Origin: Lingula anatina
Taxonomy: Eukaryota > Brachiopoda > Lingulata > Lingulida > Lingulidae
DNA: 64,000 bases
Direction: 5' to 3'
Assembly (NCBI RefSeq): GCF_001039355.2
Contig: NW_019775432.1
Coordinates: forward strand, 350,155 to 414,154
A model generated the notes under the pieces. It did not search any database and was not told where the DNA came from. It was given only the letters and a program-made list of their open reading frames with translations. The position numbers were made by a program, and so were the translations under genes. Positions 34,561 through 45,986 of the stretch are shown here, in pieces (positions within the stretch are counted from its first letter, which is position 1; each line of letters begins with the position of its first letter).

Positions 34561-36071
34561 TACAATTGCAGTCGGTTGTATTCTACAAAGGTTTTGAACA
34601 AATGGAGTTTCTTTTCATCAATGCTGTCGTCAGCCTGGTACCCGTGTCGTCACTGACTACAAGATATCGATGTTAACTTTTGTATGAGGATTTGAAACAG
34701 AATTTTATCAATACTTTTATTAATCACCCGATTTCTTGCAAAATAATAATAATAATAATGCTTTAAACTGATCATTTGTTTTTATTTTTTATCACTCATT
34801 ATTGACTGTTTAGCATTTAAATGCGGCAATTTAATTTTATAATTGCTTTGAAAAATACAAATATAGATTTTCTATGAAGAAAGTACTGATTTATTTCGGT
34901 CCCAAATAAGAGCAAGAATATTATTTGCACCAAATAGGATTTGAGCGTTAAATGAGCAATTGTCTAACTCTTGCTGCCTTTAGTTTCTGAAACACCTAAA
35001 ATGGTAGACATCTACAAATAGAAAGATGTTTATACTTGTCTAATAACTTCAAAATTCAAAATAGTACATATGACATTTATTCTCTTTACATGTGTCAATA
35101 TAAAAGAAAATATTTTCAAACATTTATTGGCAATTTTAAAAGATGCAGAATTTTAAAAATGTTTCACTATTATGCAAAGCTACACATAATAAAAAATACT
35201 TTGAAATCTTATTTAGTGCGATTACAATCCAAACACTTAATAAACCCAAACCACTCATTTAACACACAGAAAACTAATTTTAGTCACAAACGCCATACAC
35301 CCTTGCATTTGAAAAGTAAGTCTATATCTCCTGACTAATACACATATTATTAAATAATGTACATAAAAACGTGCGTATTAATATTTGTTGCACTGACAAT
35401 ATTTCAGTGACTCAAATGACATTTTGCAAAGTAATAATGATGTCCGACACTAGTGCCAAATTGTTTAAATGTAAATACATGTATTTCAGTAAAATGTATA
35501 TCCAGTATATATATATATATATATATGGTTAAAGTATTCGGACTAAAAATATAGATATCGAAATTTTAAAAAGGCTCAAATGGCTTGCATTGACATTAAC
35601 TGTAGGCCTATATGAAATAACAATTATGAAAATATAAACCATATCCCACGTAAAACATCATGCTTTAAACGTAAATATTCTATCACTTTTGAAAAACATG
35701 ATGCTCACCTGAACAGGTGTGTTAATACTGCAATATTGTTTGTGTATTGATATTATTAAAACAAATATGAACTATATCCCACATTGGGTTTGTGGCATAT
35801 GCACATTATGTGTGCCATGAGTATTACTGAACTGTTTCCTTAGACCAGCTTTCAGGAAAACACTCCTTCAACTACTGTATAAAGATGTAGTTTATAAAAT
35901 TACAAATACATAAGTAAATTGTCGGGGCCTTTTCAAGTGGTTTGTCTAAAATACGGGATATAGGGTTATCGAAATAAATCGAAATAATTCAACCTTGAGA
36001 TATTTTGGAAATCAAAAGTCCAACGAATGGCTTCAATGATAAATGTAAGATGTAAAATTTGAATACTTTGA
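34561..36071. other. AT-rich stretch, nothing recognised
   Basis: Short AAT repeat near 34745-34759 and (TA)n at about 35508-35526. Many short open frames without domain features. 3' flank of the minus-strand IAP begins near 36071. Confidence 0.5.
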
Positions 36072-38742
36072 TCATGCCAAAAACGCCTTCACGGTGCCGC
36101 GAATAGCACTCCTGCAGATGGGACAATTGGAAAGTGCGGGCGCGCACGTGGTACAACACACGAGGTGGGCACACGGCAACAGAACAACAGACGAGTCCTC
36201 ATCCATGCATACCTTGCACATTCTCTGGTCTTTTAACTCAGCGTTTTCCTTTCTTATCTTGTCTGCTGTAGCGGGACTCTCCTTTTCTTTATTTTGGGCT
36301 TTAGCGCTTACATTTTTGGGCTTTTCTGTCTTTTTCTTGTTTTTAGCGGAATTTTGGTTAGAGGTTTGATTAGCTGAAGCGCCTACACTTTCGTTTTGCT
36401 GACTATTTTGCGCCGCCCTCTTCTCTTCCTCCTCAATGTCTAATAAAGCTTCTATAAAAGTTTGCAAATTGGGGAAATCGTCTCCCGTGGTTCTCAGACG
36501 CTTTTCTATCGTTTTTCTCACCAAGTCACGTGAGTACCCCATCTCAATAACTTTCTGAGCAGCGGGTGTGTCTAGCCTAGCCTTTATCTCGCGCGCTTCT
36601 ACGTGAAATGAACTACCATTATTTGTATTCTGCTGAGCCACTCCCCTAATGAACGCTACACCCTTGCATTGTTTAACAAACCCACACCTAGGAAACCAAC
36701 GCGCATGCTCGGTCCATACGTCATCCTGGGGTTCCCAGTTTCTAAGACCTCCGCTACAGAAGAAACATTTTACATTGTCCCCAAAGCCTGCATAAAAGAA
36801 CCCGGAAGTAGCCAATTCTCTCGGCGTTTGTTTCTTATCTATGGGCCACGTGCGGAAGGTGTTTATCCTGTTCTGTTCTAAAGCATATTCTGGATGTTTT
36901 GGTCTGTCCGTTACAATGGGATTATCTTCTATCAGATTATCTAAAATTATACCTCTTTGAAAACCAGGAGAACCATTCTCTGAACCAGGGACACTGCTTT
37001 GAGAATTTCTGGTAACATTATTTTGGGTTGATACACCTCTATCTATGTTATAAGAAAAATTACTTTGGTTAAAATGTGGGCGATTGTTAGACTCTACATG
37101 TACATTACGCCGGTTCTGTTGTACAAAGGAGCAATTAGGGAAGTGTCTGGCGTGTTCGTCAAAGGCGCGGTCCCCTCTCTCCCAGTTCCTGATCATTCCG
37201 TCACAGAAGGCGCATTTCACCGTGTCGTCAACGTTCACGTAGAAGAAGCCGGCTCTAGCGAGGTCTGCTGGTCGAACAGGGCACGTGGTGGGAAAACTGG
37301 AATGAAAGGAATATCGGGTTTTAAATCGCAAAATTGAAAATGAAGAAAGCAACAAGACAACCCTTAAATATTTATTTGCTTTATATCTACCCGCATTTGC
37401 TGAATTATCAATAAATATATAACCAAGTATACAAAAATATATCAAAACATTGTAATAATTGCATAAGCTTTTTTTCTCAGCTAGACATGTGGTAAACGGG
37501 ATTTTAAAATTAGAATTATATCAACAATTTGAAATAAAATGGCAAAAGATTTCGGATAATGATTTCTATATAGAAAACATTGATATGTCCTACATGTAAT
37601 AGTGTTAGAACTAAGAATTAATCATTAGGATGGGTGATATTCAGAAAAAAGCATAAGGCCTTATTTCTTGCTTATAAATATTAAGACATAAATATAAGTC
37701 AAACAAAGGCACCCTGCATATGAAACTAATTACAATAAACAAATTCTTCTTTTCTCCATCTTCCTCTCATCCGCATCTCCTCTGTAGAGTCGTCTATAAT
37801 ATTGAAAATTACTCACTTTATTAATAATATATCCGCAGTCTTATCGTGAATGCAACGGCAAGCCCAGAGGGAATATCGTCAGAGAGTTGCTATAGGTGCT
37901 ATAGGTGATTCAATGACATAGGAGTAAATCTTTGGAGTGATTTTTTTTCGCAGATTCCAAGCTGGCATCATCGCCCTTCATAGCTCAGCAAGGAAGCAGG
38001 AATTGTTTAGCAAAAAAAAAAAAAATGAATCAGGTGGACACTGTCTCTATTGCGAAAAATTTCCGGCGAGTCAGCTTTATTTTCAATAAATGTTGAAGGA
38101 TTTTGTTGCAGAGAGAGACATTATTACTCACCTTTGAAAAGTGGCCAGTCGTGTAAGTTCGTCTCGCATTGAATCAGCATGAGAGCTGCCTTGATGGTTA
38201 AGATGACTCTGGAGAGAAACTGGCCTTGGAGACTGTCTACTTAGTGGCGTGATATTGTTAACAGCCGCGGTGGCGTTGTCTGGCTCATCGAGGCCTGTAC
38301 TCCTTGGTTGAGGTCGAGGTTGTGTTGTGGATTGCGTTAGAGAAGACAATGGCCGCCTGCTGCCTAGTGCATCAGTTGCAGCGCGTACTACTTGCTGCGT
38401 GGATGAAGTCGTTATGTCATCGGTAGGTGCAGTAATTGGGACGTTGTTTTCATCCAGTCCAAGCATATGTAAACAATGAGGAGATAGCGCTGAGTGTTTC
38501 TGAAAAGGATTTTCTCCGATTTTCCAGTCTTTTATCAGTACATGACAGCTATAACAGCACACTTCTTCCCCTCTTCCCATATAATAGAACCCTGCTTTCG
38601 CGAGGCGTGTGGGTGATGCACTAAGTACAGCAGACGGCCAATTCACATAAGTCAGTAAACGCCCGACCTCAAACTTGTACTCCTGTTCTTCTCCCTGCTT
38701 CAATTTAGCCTCCACATACTCCAGGAGGCCGAGTCGGGCCAT
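36072..38742 (-). CDS. Inhibitor of apoptosis protein, two exons, BIR x3 + UBA + RING (611 aa)
   Basis: Exons 38742-38132 and 37296-36072; intron 835 bp. The join is CAAAG|GTGAGT ... attccag|TTTTCCC, phase 2, recreating FQSFPTTCPVRPADLARAGF. ATG 38742 follows an acceptor (tgcttgtag). BIR1 has C63/C66/H83/C90. BIR2 straddles the junction (CAFCDGM...EHARHFPNC). BIR3 is CFFCSGG...EHARWFPRC. The UBA is MGYSRDLVRKTIEKRL. A Lys/Asn-rich linker (NKKKTEKPKNVSAKAQNKEK) leads to the RING (CKVC...CAHLVCCTTC...CPIC), ending RGTVKAFLA. Complete, with XIAP-like order. It shares exon structure and intron ends with the 25703 gene, its nearest paralogue for BIR1 and BIR2. Likely a cytoplasmic E3 ligase and caspase/adaptor binder (family knowledge). 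It is the best template for judging what the 25703 gene lost. Confidence 0.93.
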
Positions 38743-39745
38743 CTACAAGCAGTAAAAAATATTGGATTTTTAATTTTAAAATATTTACGACCTACAGATT
38801 TGTGTAAGTTTGTCTGTACATGAAATGTGCCTTCAAGCCATACTCCCGTCTTTCTCTTTCTCTTATCCTTCTCCACTTACTACTACAGCACAATAGCACC
38901 TAATAATAATAAGAAGAAGAAGAAGAAGAATTTTAATCTAAAAAGTAATGGTGTTTGAAGTAAAGAGAAATATGTCCATGTATAAAGTTCTGTAAAGAAT
39001 GAAATGCCCAATCATAAAGTTGTTTAAAAAAGAGACGTTTTCATTTTTTAAAAAATCAACTGCTGTAATTATTTTTCTTAGTCCTAATGATAACTTATTT
39101 CATTTGTACTGGGCAGCTAATACAAATTGTTGATAAGTTGATATTGATATAAATGTCTGTATTTTAACTTACCAAATGAATATTCGGTATTAGGCCAAGA
39201 TAATTAGTTTTTCCTTGTCGTCTCTTGTTTTTTATTTTTTTAAACTGATCTGCTAATCTTTATATAAAAAATTATATCTTAATTTAGAAAAAATATTCCC
39301 TGGTAATTTCAACACATTTCCTTCATTCACCAAAGTATGACATGTCCAAAACTGTTAAGAAAATTACGATCTATGGATTCGGTTTCGGGTTTTCATTTTT
39401 TTTTCCTTCATCAAAAGTCCAACAGTCTCCACATATATATCCTTTACAAAATTTACTAAAAATTTAAATTTAAAACATAACAACTGAGCTAATACGACTT
39501 GCTTGGAAAATCACTCATTTCAACAAGTCGGAAGTAAAAAAAGGAGGAAGGAAGGAAGTTAAATTCAAGACCTGTTTGGCCGAGCAACACTTAAACATAG
39601 GTTTATAGATAATGATTTTGGCAACGGGTTTAGGATATGGTTAAGGGTTTGATCTCTTTATAAATTTATAGCGTCAGTTGTGTACCTTGGGCATGGGAGT
39701 ATATGAGATCAAAGATCGTGCCCAAGATTGTTTGACTCATAAAGG
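38743..39745. other. Upstream region of the 38742 IAP; nothing recognised
   Basis: AT-rich, with an AAG repeat at 38907-38930. It should contain the 5' UTR exon and promoter of the IAP; no TATA or kappaB motif as clear as those at 6.9 or 9.0 kb is seen. Confidence 0.45.
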
Positions 39746-39748
39746 GAC

Positions 39749-39991
39749 CGTTCACATGAAAAATCTTTTTTCTAAAAATCTAAAAATCTATTTGCGGTAT
39801 CTTGTGATCACGGTCTGTGCCCTGAATACCCTGCGATATAATTACTGGTAGCACCGAGAATTAATTACAGCTTTGGAAGTAACTGGCTCGCGCTGCCCGT
39901 AATTAAGCCGTGGGGTATTCAGGGCACAGACCGTGATCACAAGATACCGCAAATAGATTTTTTTAGAAAATAAATTTTTCATATGAACGCA
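39749..39991. mobile_element. Foldback element with ~80 bp arms
   Basis: Left arm 39749-39831 and right arm 39912-39991 are near-exact inverted repeats. They include GCGGTATCTTGTGATCACGG and its complement, and CTGTGCCCTGAATACCC and its complement. The loop is about 80 bp. The transcript would form a long hairpin. Non-autonomous, no open frame. Confidence 0.85.
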
Positions 39992-39998
39992 GCCTAAG

Positions 39999-40181
39999 CC
40001 CCCTTTACACTGGACGGCGTCCTTACCGCACCCCGTGGTACGGTTCCGTTTGAGAGCAGAAAATAATACTTTACGTGCAGACTACTGGCTGATCACTGAG
40101 CGTTCATTTTGCAGCCAAAGCGATGCCAGCTTCATGGTGGCACAAAAGACGCAGAAGGGACGCCGTCAAGTGTAAAGGGGG
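39999..40181. mobile_element. 183 bp inverted-repeat element abutting the foldback
   Basis: Starts CCCCCTTTACACTGGACGGC and ends GCCGTCAAGTGTAAAGGGGG. It sits a few bases from the previous element, so one probably inserted next to or inside the other. No clear target duplication seen. Confidence 0.8.
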
Positions 40182-40189
40182 TTTTAATG

Positions 40190-40690
40190 AACAGTCCCTG
40201 TTTTCACACATGACTGTAAGTAAAAATTCCCTTCCGCTCGATTCTCAGAAGACCTTTTAAGTGGAACCAGGATTTGGATTTTTTTCGTCGAAAAGTGCGT
40301 AAAGCTTATCTGATTAGGCTTATCCTGTCCTTGTTTTCGACGGTGACACGGATGAGTATCATCCACAGTAATTTTTATTACCTCTCTTTTCATGGAAGGA
40401 GAGTAATTTGTAAAGTGGCTGGGGAATTTTCATATTCATTATGAAAACTTAAAGAGCCATGTATGTTTAATTGCACGATTATTTTCATTGCAGCATGGAT
40501 TTCATTTAGTTGTGAATTGTGACATTGCCAAAAAGTAAACAAAGACTGCTGAGCATGAACAGTCTTTTTATTTGAAACAATACCCAAAAATCCCAATCTT
40601 TTGAGGCTATATCACAGGCTTTTATATTTTAATTGAATAGCCCATACCTAGTGGTGAAGAAATGGAAGATTATTTCTATTTAATTATATT
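40190..40690. other. Spacer between elements, nothing recognised
   Basis: Only short open frames on the minus strand with no domain features. Confidence 0.5.
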
Positions 40691-40691
40691 A

Positions 40692-40901
40692 GACCCCATT
40701 CCCACAGATTTTAGATCGATCTATCCCTGTGGTGAGTCTCACTAGATTACTGTCAGCTTAGCTGGCTTAAATGTCCGTCCAGTCTATTAAAAGCTGTGGG
40801 GGGGTAATTAACTACCGTGCGCGCTCGGCTGACAGCAATTTAGCGTGAACCCCCAGGGAGTTAGGTCGATCTAGATGGATCGATCTAAATCTATGGGAAT
40901 G
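40692..40901. mobile_element. Foldback element of the GATCGATC family
   Basis: Left end CATTCCCACAGATTTTAGATCG and right end GATCTAAATCTATGGGAATG are inverted repeats. The interior contains TTAATTAC and the TTTAGCGTGAACCCCCAGGG stretch. Relatives lie at 48006-48533, 57372-57583 and 58441-58673. Confidence 0.8.
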
Positions 40902-42660
40902 CATTCATCAGTGTTCTGCCGGAAAAGGCCGATACATTTCAATACATAGATTCATTTTTAAAATTTTTTATTACTCTGTGGGTGAACCAAAACTTCGCAT
41001 TATCTGGAATATTTAGTGAGTAAGCATCATGCGCGTAATCACATTGTGATAATCATATGTTTTAATCGAAAATCAGCAATGCTTCATTAAATATCTATGC
41101 ATTGGTTACAATGGTCAAATAAAGAAAGAGGATTGAATAAGTTTTTCAGGAAAATCCCCAGTTGCTATATATATTTATAGAAAGGGGGAATTTATGACAG
41201 GATTTTTTCCATCACGCAAAAAAAAAAACCCACGTTCACGGAAGAAATACCCCTATTGATTTAACATTAAATTCTTAACAATAATGCTTGACAAACACTT
41301 GAATTTTGTCTCTGTTGCGCCGAAAAATTTAGTGAGTAATGCTTAAACACACAATGTGTTTTTCTTCATTTCAATGCAATTCACCACAATGCATTTTTTC
41401 AGGAGATTTTTTTTTTTTTTTTTTTGGTGTAATTCCACGGAATAAGAATTTGCATATTACCCATAGTTAGAAGCACCATAATGTATTTTTTGGTGTTAAG
41501 AAACTGCAGGGATACCAGACAAGTCCAAATCAATATATATAATTGAATTAGGTAACTTTTCTGAGCCAGGATATTAGGCTGTTAATTTGTACCGGTACAT
41601 ACTGTATCGCTTATGTGATGTGAATAAAGGTCTCAGTGACCGCGTTCAGTTTCAAACTTGTGTTACAAGGGGATAATTGACTATTGTTAGTTTCCCCTTG
41701 CAGTTTGTGTAGGCGTACCAAACATTAAAGCCGCTTACCCTGAATGAGTTAGATCGATCCAGCTAGTAAGATGGGTTTATGGGAACGTTCCCTATGACCG
41801 CGTTTAGATTAAAGCGGCGTACAAGCAGGATCGATCCAACTCTGCGGAAGATTCTCGCAATTTAAAATGCATTCAGTGTGATCAGCTTCACTGTCCGACA
41901 CCCCTTCTTGAGAAGCTTGAGTTTATTTCCCCCCTAGAAACTCGGAGAGGCATGTCAGACATTTAAGCCGACTACAGTTATTGTACTTAGGAGAAATCTC
42001 CCCCAGAGTTGAAACGATCCAGCTGATACAATATGTTTCAGTTTGTCTGAACGCTCCCTAAGCTGAAATGACCCTACACTGAAATGTCTATCTACTGAAA
42101 TGACTCTATACTGAATCGAATAAAACCAGAATTCAAGCTTGTTTTATCATCGGTTTTAAGCAAGTCCTTTGTATACCTCAAAAAGGATTATTTTGTCCTT
42201 ATACCATTAAATTTCATGCTGTGACGAAATAATTTTAATCTTATTTATATATGGTAGAAGACAATGAAAATATGCTCAAACTCTGGTTCAGTTTAATAAA
42301 ACCCTATTTCATATACCTCATTATGTTACTTCCTTCACGTAATAAATTAAGTACACTTAAGTGAAATTTTACAACAACAACATTCTATATAGAGCAGGCT
42401 AACGATTAATCAACTAATCACAGATTCTAATATCCACGACACAGACGTGGGTTTAATTCAGCCCTACATTTCTTAAATAACTGATAATTAGTGTGTGAAC
42501 TGGGTCTCTATTCAACAGTGAATATGTACAAATGTATGCAATTACCCCAAAATCATTATTGATATTTTGGCGACAATTATCTACAAGCTAGAATAGGCCG
42601 GCCATAAATTAATCACGTGCTAGTAGTTTGTAAATGATTATATAAAAGTATATGTATACG
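40902..42660. other. Intergenic with decayed foldback pieces
   Basis: 41730-42060 contains further pieces of the GATCGATC-type elements (AGATCGATCCAGCT, GGATCGATCCAACT, GCATGTCAGACATTTAAGCCG). A T run lies at 41407-41425. No gene seen. Confidence 0.5.
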
Positions 42661-42669
42661 CACCAAACT

Positions 42670-43030
42670 CCAGAATTGACTGTCTGCTGTAACTAGTGCA
42701 CCACCGCAACGCACAATATCGGCGCTACATTTGGGTCTTTTATATCACAAGCGGCGGCACCGGCGCTTCTGGCGGGAATCCCAGGTCCAATAATAGAACT
42801 ATACTAATATACTTAATGACGTCACAGGGTGCCCTTTATCGACAATTTTAGCAAAGTGGAAAAATTTATCATTAATCAGTGACTTCACTGAACCCCCTAC
42901 AAGGATCACAAATAGCTTTTGCACCAGATGTTACATATATATTTACAAAAGAAATAAACCGATCCTGTTTATAGCAATTGCACGTGAATTTACATGTCGC
43001 TTCCTTTTACATAGAATCCACGCTCGGCTG
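42670..43030. repeat. Repeat block related to 49035-49545, with a CRE palindrome
   Basis: Shared landmarks with 49.0-49.5 kb are GATCACAAATAGCTTTTGCACC, GTGAATTTACATG and TTTTACATAGAATC. It carries GGGAATCCCAGG near 42774 and a perfect TGACGTCA palindrome at 42817-42824. It lies on the far side of the 45178 gene from the tandem array. Confidence 0.75.
42817..42824. promoter_or_regulatory. Palindromic CRE/ATF-type site TGACGTCA
   Basis: Exact consensus for CREB/ATF binding. At 8 bp it can occur by chance; it is noted because it lies in a repeat block that elsewhere carries kappaB-like sites. Confidence 0.35.
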
Positions 43031-43134
43031 TCACCTTGATTGGATAGTAAACGATTGTCGTAAAATCGCTAAATGATATTAAAACCGGGTGCATAAACTT
43101 GGAAACCACCTAGGGCGTGTCCCCCTACCAGTGT

Positions 43135-43190
43135 GGAAAATTCTAAATCCCAGCTGCCCCCCTGCTCCCCCGGAGGCTACGGCCCTGGAT
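43135..43190. mobile_element. Truncated end of the CAGGGCCGTAGCC element
   Basis: CAGCTGCCCCCCTG then GGAGGCTACGGCCCTGG matches one end of the element at 18781-18940. The other end is missing. Confidence 0.7.
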
Positions 43191-43713
43191 ACTTAGATCA
43201 GTACAAAATATGCACAGATATGTTAACAGACAGAGATATGCTAGTATTTATAAGTCTAGTTCATATACATGTCAATCTCCCAGTGATCCTGATAATGGTT
43301 GAAACATTAGAATAAACCCTGGCATGTGGAGTAATAAGGTCGTCTTTACAGACAGCTGTTGTATTGCATAGGTTTGAATTGCAGATGAACACCCTGATAT
43401 TCGAGGTATCCGAGTCGTTACTTCATTTCTCAGGCTAGTGGCAGCACTCGTAGTAGTGTCTTGTCACTAAGATGTGTTAAACAGGGTGTTTCTAAATGCC
43501 CCGTATACAGTAATGTCCATAAAAAGCACGACCTCCGTATTGCATTGTGATTGCATAAGTATGTTTCAACACTAAACAATAGCTGCACTTTGAAACTGAG
43601 CAGTGTGAAAGGGATATGACGTCAACATCCAGGAATGTACAATAACCACAACCAAATGTGGAGAGTAAAGTCATAGTTTCTTATCACAATCCCTCTCTTG
43701 TTCGCATTTTCAG

Positions 43714-43765
43714 TCGTTGACGATGTTGGGTGCGATCAGACGTGTGGTTGCCATAGCAACATCAA
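43714..43765 (+). other. Candidate short coding exon with an RFX-type X-box
   Basis: An acceptor (ttcgcattttcag) leads into ATG 43723 (MLGAIRRVVAIATS) and a donor, ATCAA|GTAAGG, at 43765. The peptide resembles an organelle leader or signal start, but no partner exon was found. The same stretch contains GTTGCCATAGCAAC (43747-43760), a perfect palindrome of the RFX X-box type. Either reading, exon or regulatory site, is possible. Confidence 0.25.
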
Positions 43766-44014
43766 GTAAGGGTCTGCCTCACAAGAACTATATCTGTGGT
43801 CTGATCTTTAAGACCGATGTTTTGAACTCTTTAACACAACAATACAGCGACAATAAATCAGTACTGGCCCAATAAAAATATTGTGTCTGTAATAATTTAG
43901 TTTATTTCAGTGGACCACTGTAAGTTTATCTTGAACTTATCAAGTACAAATTGTTGACTTAAGTGTAAAGACCAATCTTGGGGCTATAGCTGTTTCGTGA
44001 ACCCAAATACGCTT

Positions 44015-45178
44015 TCAGTCATGACGGGCCCTTTTACTTTGTATATCATAATAAACATCTTCTTCCAATCTTCGCTCAACATCCTCATTATTGTTCCCAT
44101 TTTCTAAAAGTGCTCTCTCCCGCGTGTCCTCACCATTGCCCGGGTCTGAAATACGGACATGTTCATAAAATTGAACTCTGATTTTTTTAAAAGTAGACCA
44201 AAGTCATATCCTGCTCTGTTAGAAATGAAGAATATACTGCTTAATGACAATAAAGATAAACAATCGATGACATTTAACAAAGTTCATCATGGTACTGAAA
44301 ATATAATATAATATAATATAATATAATATAATATAATATAATATAATGATCGAGTACCGAGACCAAGTATTACAGAATGAGTTGCATAAAACCACTCTGA
44401 GTTTAAGAGGACACTCATCACTCTGAGTGATCCCAGTAGTGTGGGCAATAAGTTTCCAAGAATGTAGATTTGACAAATGCTTACTTTGGCCTTGGCGTTC
44501 TGCTTCGCTCTCGTCTACGACCTCTCTTAACCTCAGACCATCTTCTATATTTAAAACATTTTCTTCTGAATACATAAATAAAATGTTGGTTTAGGCGATC
44601 ATTTCTATATTTAAAGGCGTTTCAAATGAACCGTTAAAGATAAATTACTTCGATAATACCTATTTCAAGCTTAATATGATGCATAATTTTTTTTCTGTCA
44701 CAACTGGAGAAACAATTAATATATATTAATACTGCTCTTCATTTAGTTTTGCACTCAGTGTTTTTGATCATCTATGTCATTTCGATGAGAGAGAGGGAGA
44801 AAGAGAGGGCAATGAGAGAGGGAAGGGGAGGGGAGGAAAGGAAAAGAAAAAGACACTGGGGAAAGACGGAAAAAGAAACGAAGAGAGAAAGAAACAGACA
44901 GAGGGGAAAGTACCGTCGCTTAGACCATCTTGGACTTGTACGGGAGGAGGGGTGTGTCCGGGCTGGTACCGGTATAAAAATGAAGGAGCATTTTCACCCA
45001 CATTCCTGTCAGACTCGTCCAGATGAAGCTGCCCACCATTATTATGAGGTATTCTGCCAGTCCCGTTATTGGAACCATTTCGTCGTCTCTTTGGTCTAAC
45101 GCCTTGGGAGGTGGATAAGGCGTTCACCTCATCCTCGTCAGCCTTTCTTTTAGTTCCCGTGGCTCTTTGTGATGTCAT
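44015..45178 (-). CDS. Unrecognised charged nuclear-type protein, 3 exons (158 aa)
   Basis: Exons 45178-44914, 44565-44485 and 44145-44015. Junctions are GACG|GTACTT ... tattcag|AAGAAAA and CCAAA|GTAAGC ... tatttcag|ACCCGGG, both phase 1 and consistent. The N-terminus (MTSQRATGTKRKADEDE) and PKRRRNG are basic and look like nuclear localisation signals. The middle is Asn/Gly/Asp-rich (HNNGGQLHLDESDRNVGEN) with a short Pro-rich patch (GHTPPPVQVQD). The second half is acidic (ENVLNIEDGLRLREVVDESE, then NNNEDVERRLEEDVYYD), ending QSKRARHD. No family recognised. It has relatives in the window: the N-terminal exon and the QVQD exon recur at 53.0-53.8 kb in front of an IAP. An alternative splice inside exon 1 cannot be excluded. 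A charged, probably disordered nuclear protein is inferred. Confidence 0.6.
44300..44346. repeat. (AATAT)n microsatellite
   Basis: About nine units in intron 2 of the 45178 gene. Confidence 0.95.
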
Positions 45179-45532
45179 TTCCACGGTAAACTGAAGAAGC
45201 AAGTATAGTGGGATTAACTTTCTTGGTAATTTGTACTATAATTTTGTGCAGATATAATTTGTTGAAATGAAAATGGAAATAAGTACAGTTTTTTTATACA
45301 ACTTAGAGTCGACTACAAGTACATGTATAAGGTATACATTCACCAATCCATTGCCTCTCGCCCCATGCCCTCTCTCTCTCTCTCTCTGTGTGTGTGTGTA
45401 TGTGTGCGCGCGCGCGCCTGCGTGTGATATACTTGTCCAGAGTCATTAGCCTCGATATTCCAAATACTGCATAATCGTATATGTATGCCGCATATGGATA
45501 ACATGATATATGGTAAATATAAAACACAGAGT

Positions 45533-45556
45533 ATATATATATATATATATATATAT
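45533..45556. repeat. (TA)n microsatellite
   Basis: About 12 TA units. Nearby are (CT)n/(GT)n/(GC)n tracts at 45369-45417. Confidence 0.95.
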
Positions 45557-45947
45557 GGGAAGAAGAAAAGATGTAACTAGATGACACTGCAAGAGCGAAA
45601 ATCTCCACCAGAAAATGTCCATTACTGAGAAAGAAAACATACAGTACACTGTATGACAAGGGGAGATCCAAAACCCCTTTCCCTCCTGAATCCCTGTCTT
45701 GGCCTTATCCTGGAATTTTCAGCAAAATTTGTGAATAGGTTTTAGACTGAAAAACTGACAAACCATGGTCTGCGTAAAATAATAATAACCTCCTACCATG
45801 TAAACGTAGGTATATGTAGGTGGGGGAGGTGGTGGGGAGGGAGGGGATAAACTATCCACACTTTTTGCCACATCTGTCGTCAACTTACCATCGCCGTCGC
45901 AAAATTTGTTTCTAAAGGATTACCCCCCCCTCCCCACTATTCTGCAA

Positions 45948-45949
<2 letters not shown>

Positions 45950-45986
<37 letters not shown>

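Noticed and set aside
44749-45099. Plus-strand 116-codon frame rich in Arg/Glu
   Set aside because: It is opposite exon 1 of the minus-strand gene and a purine-rich tract; no splice signals or domain.
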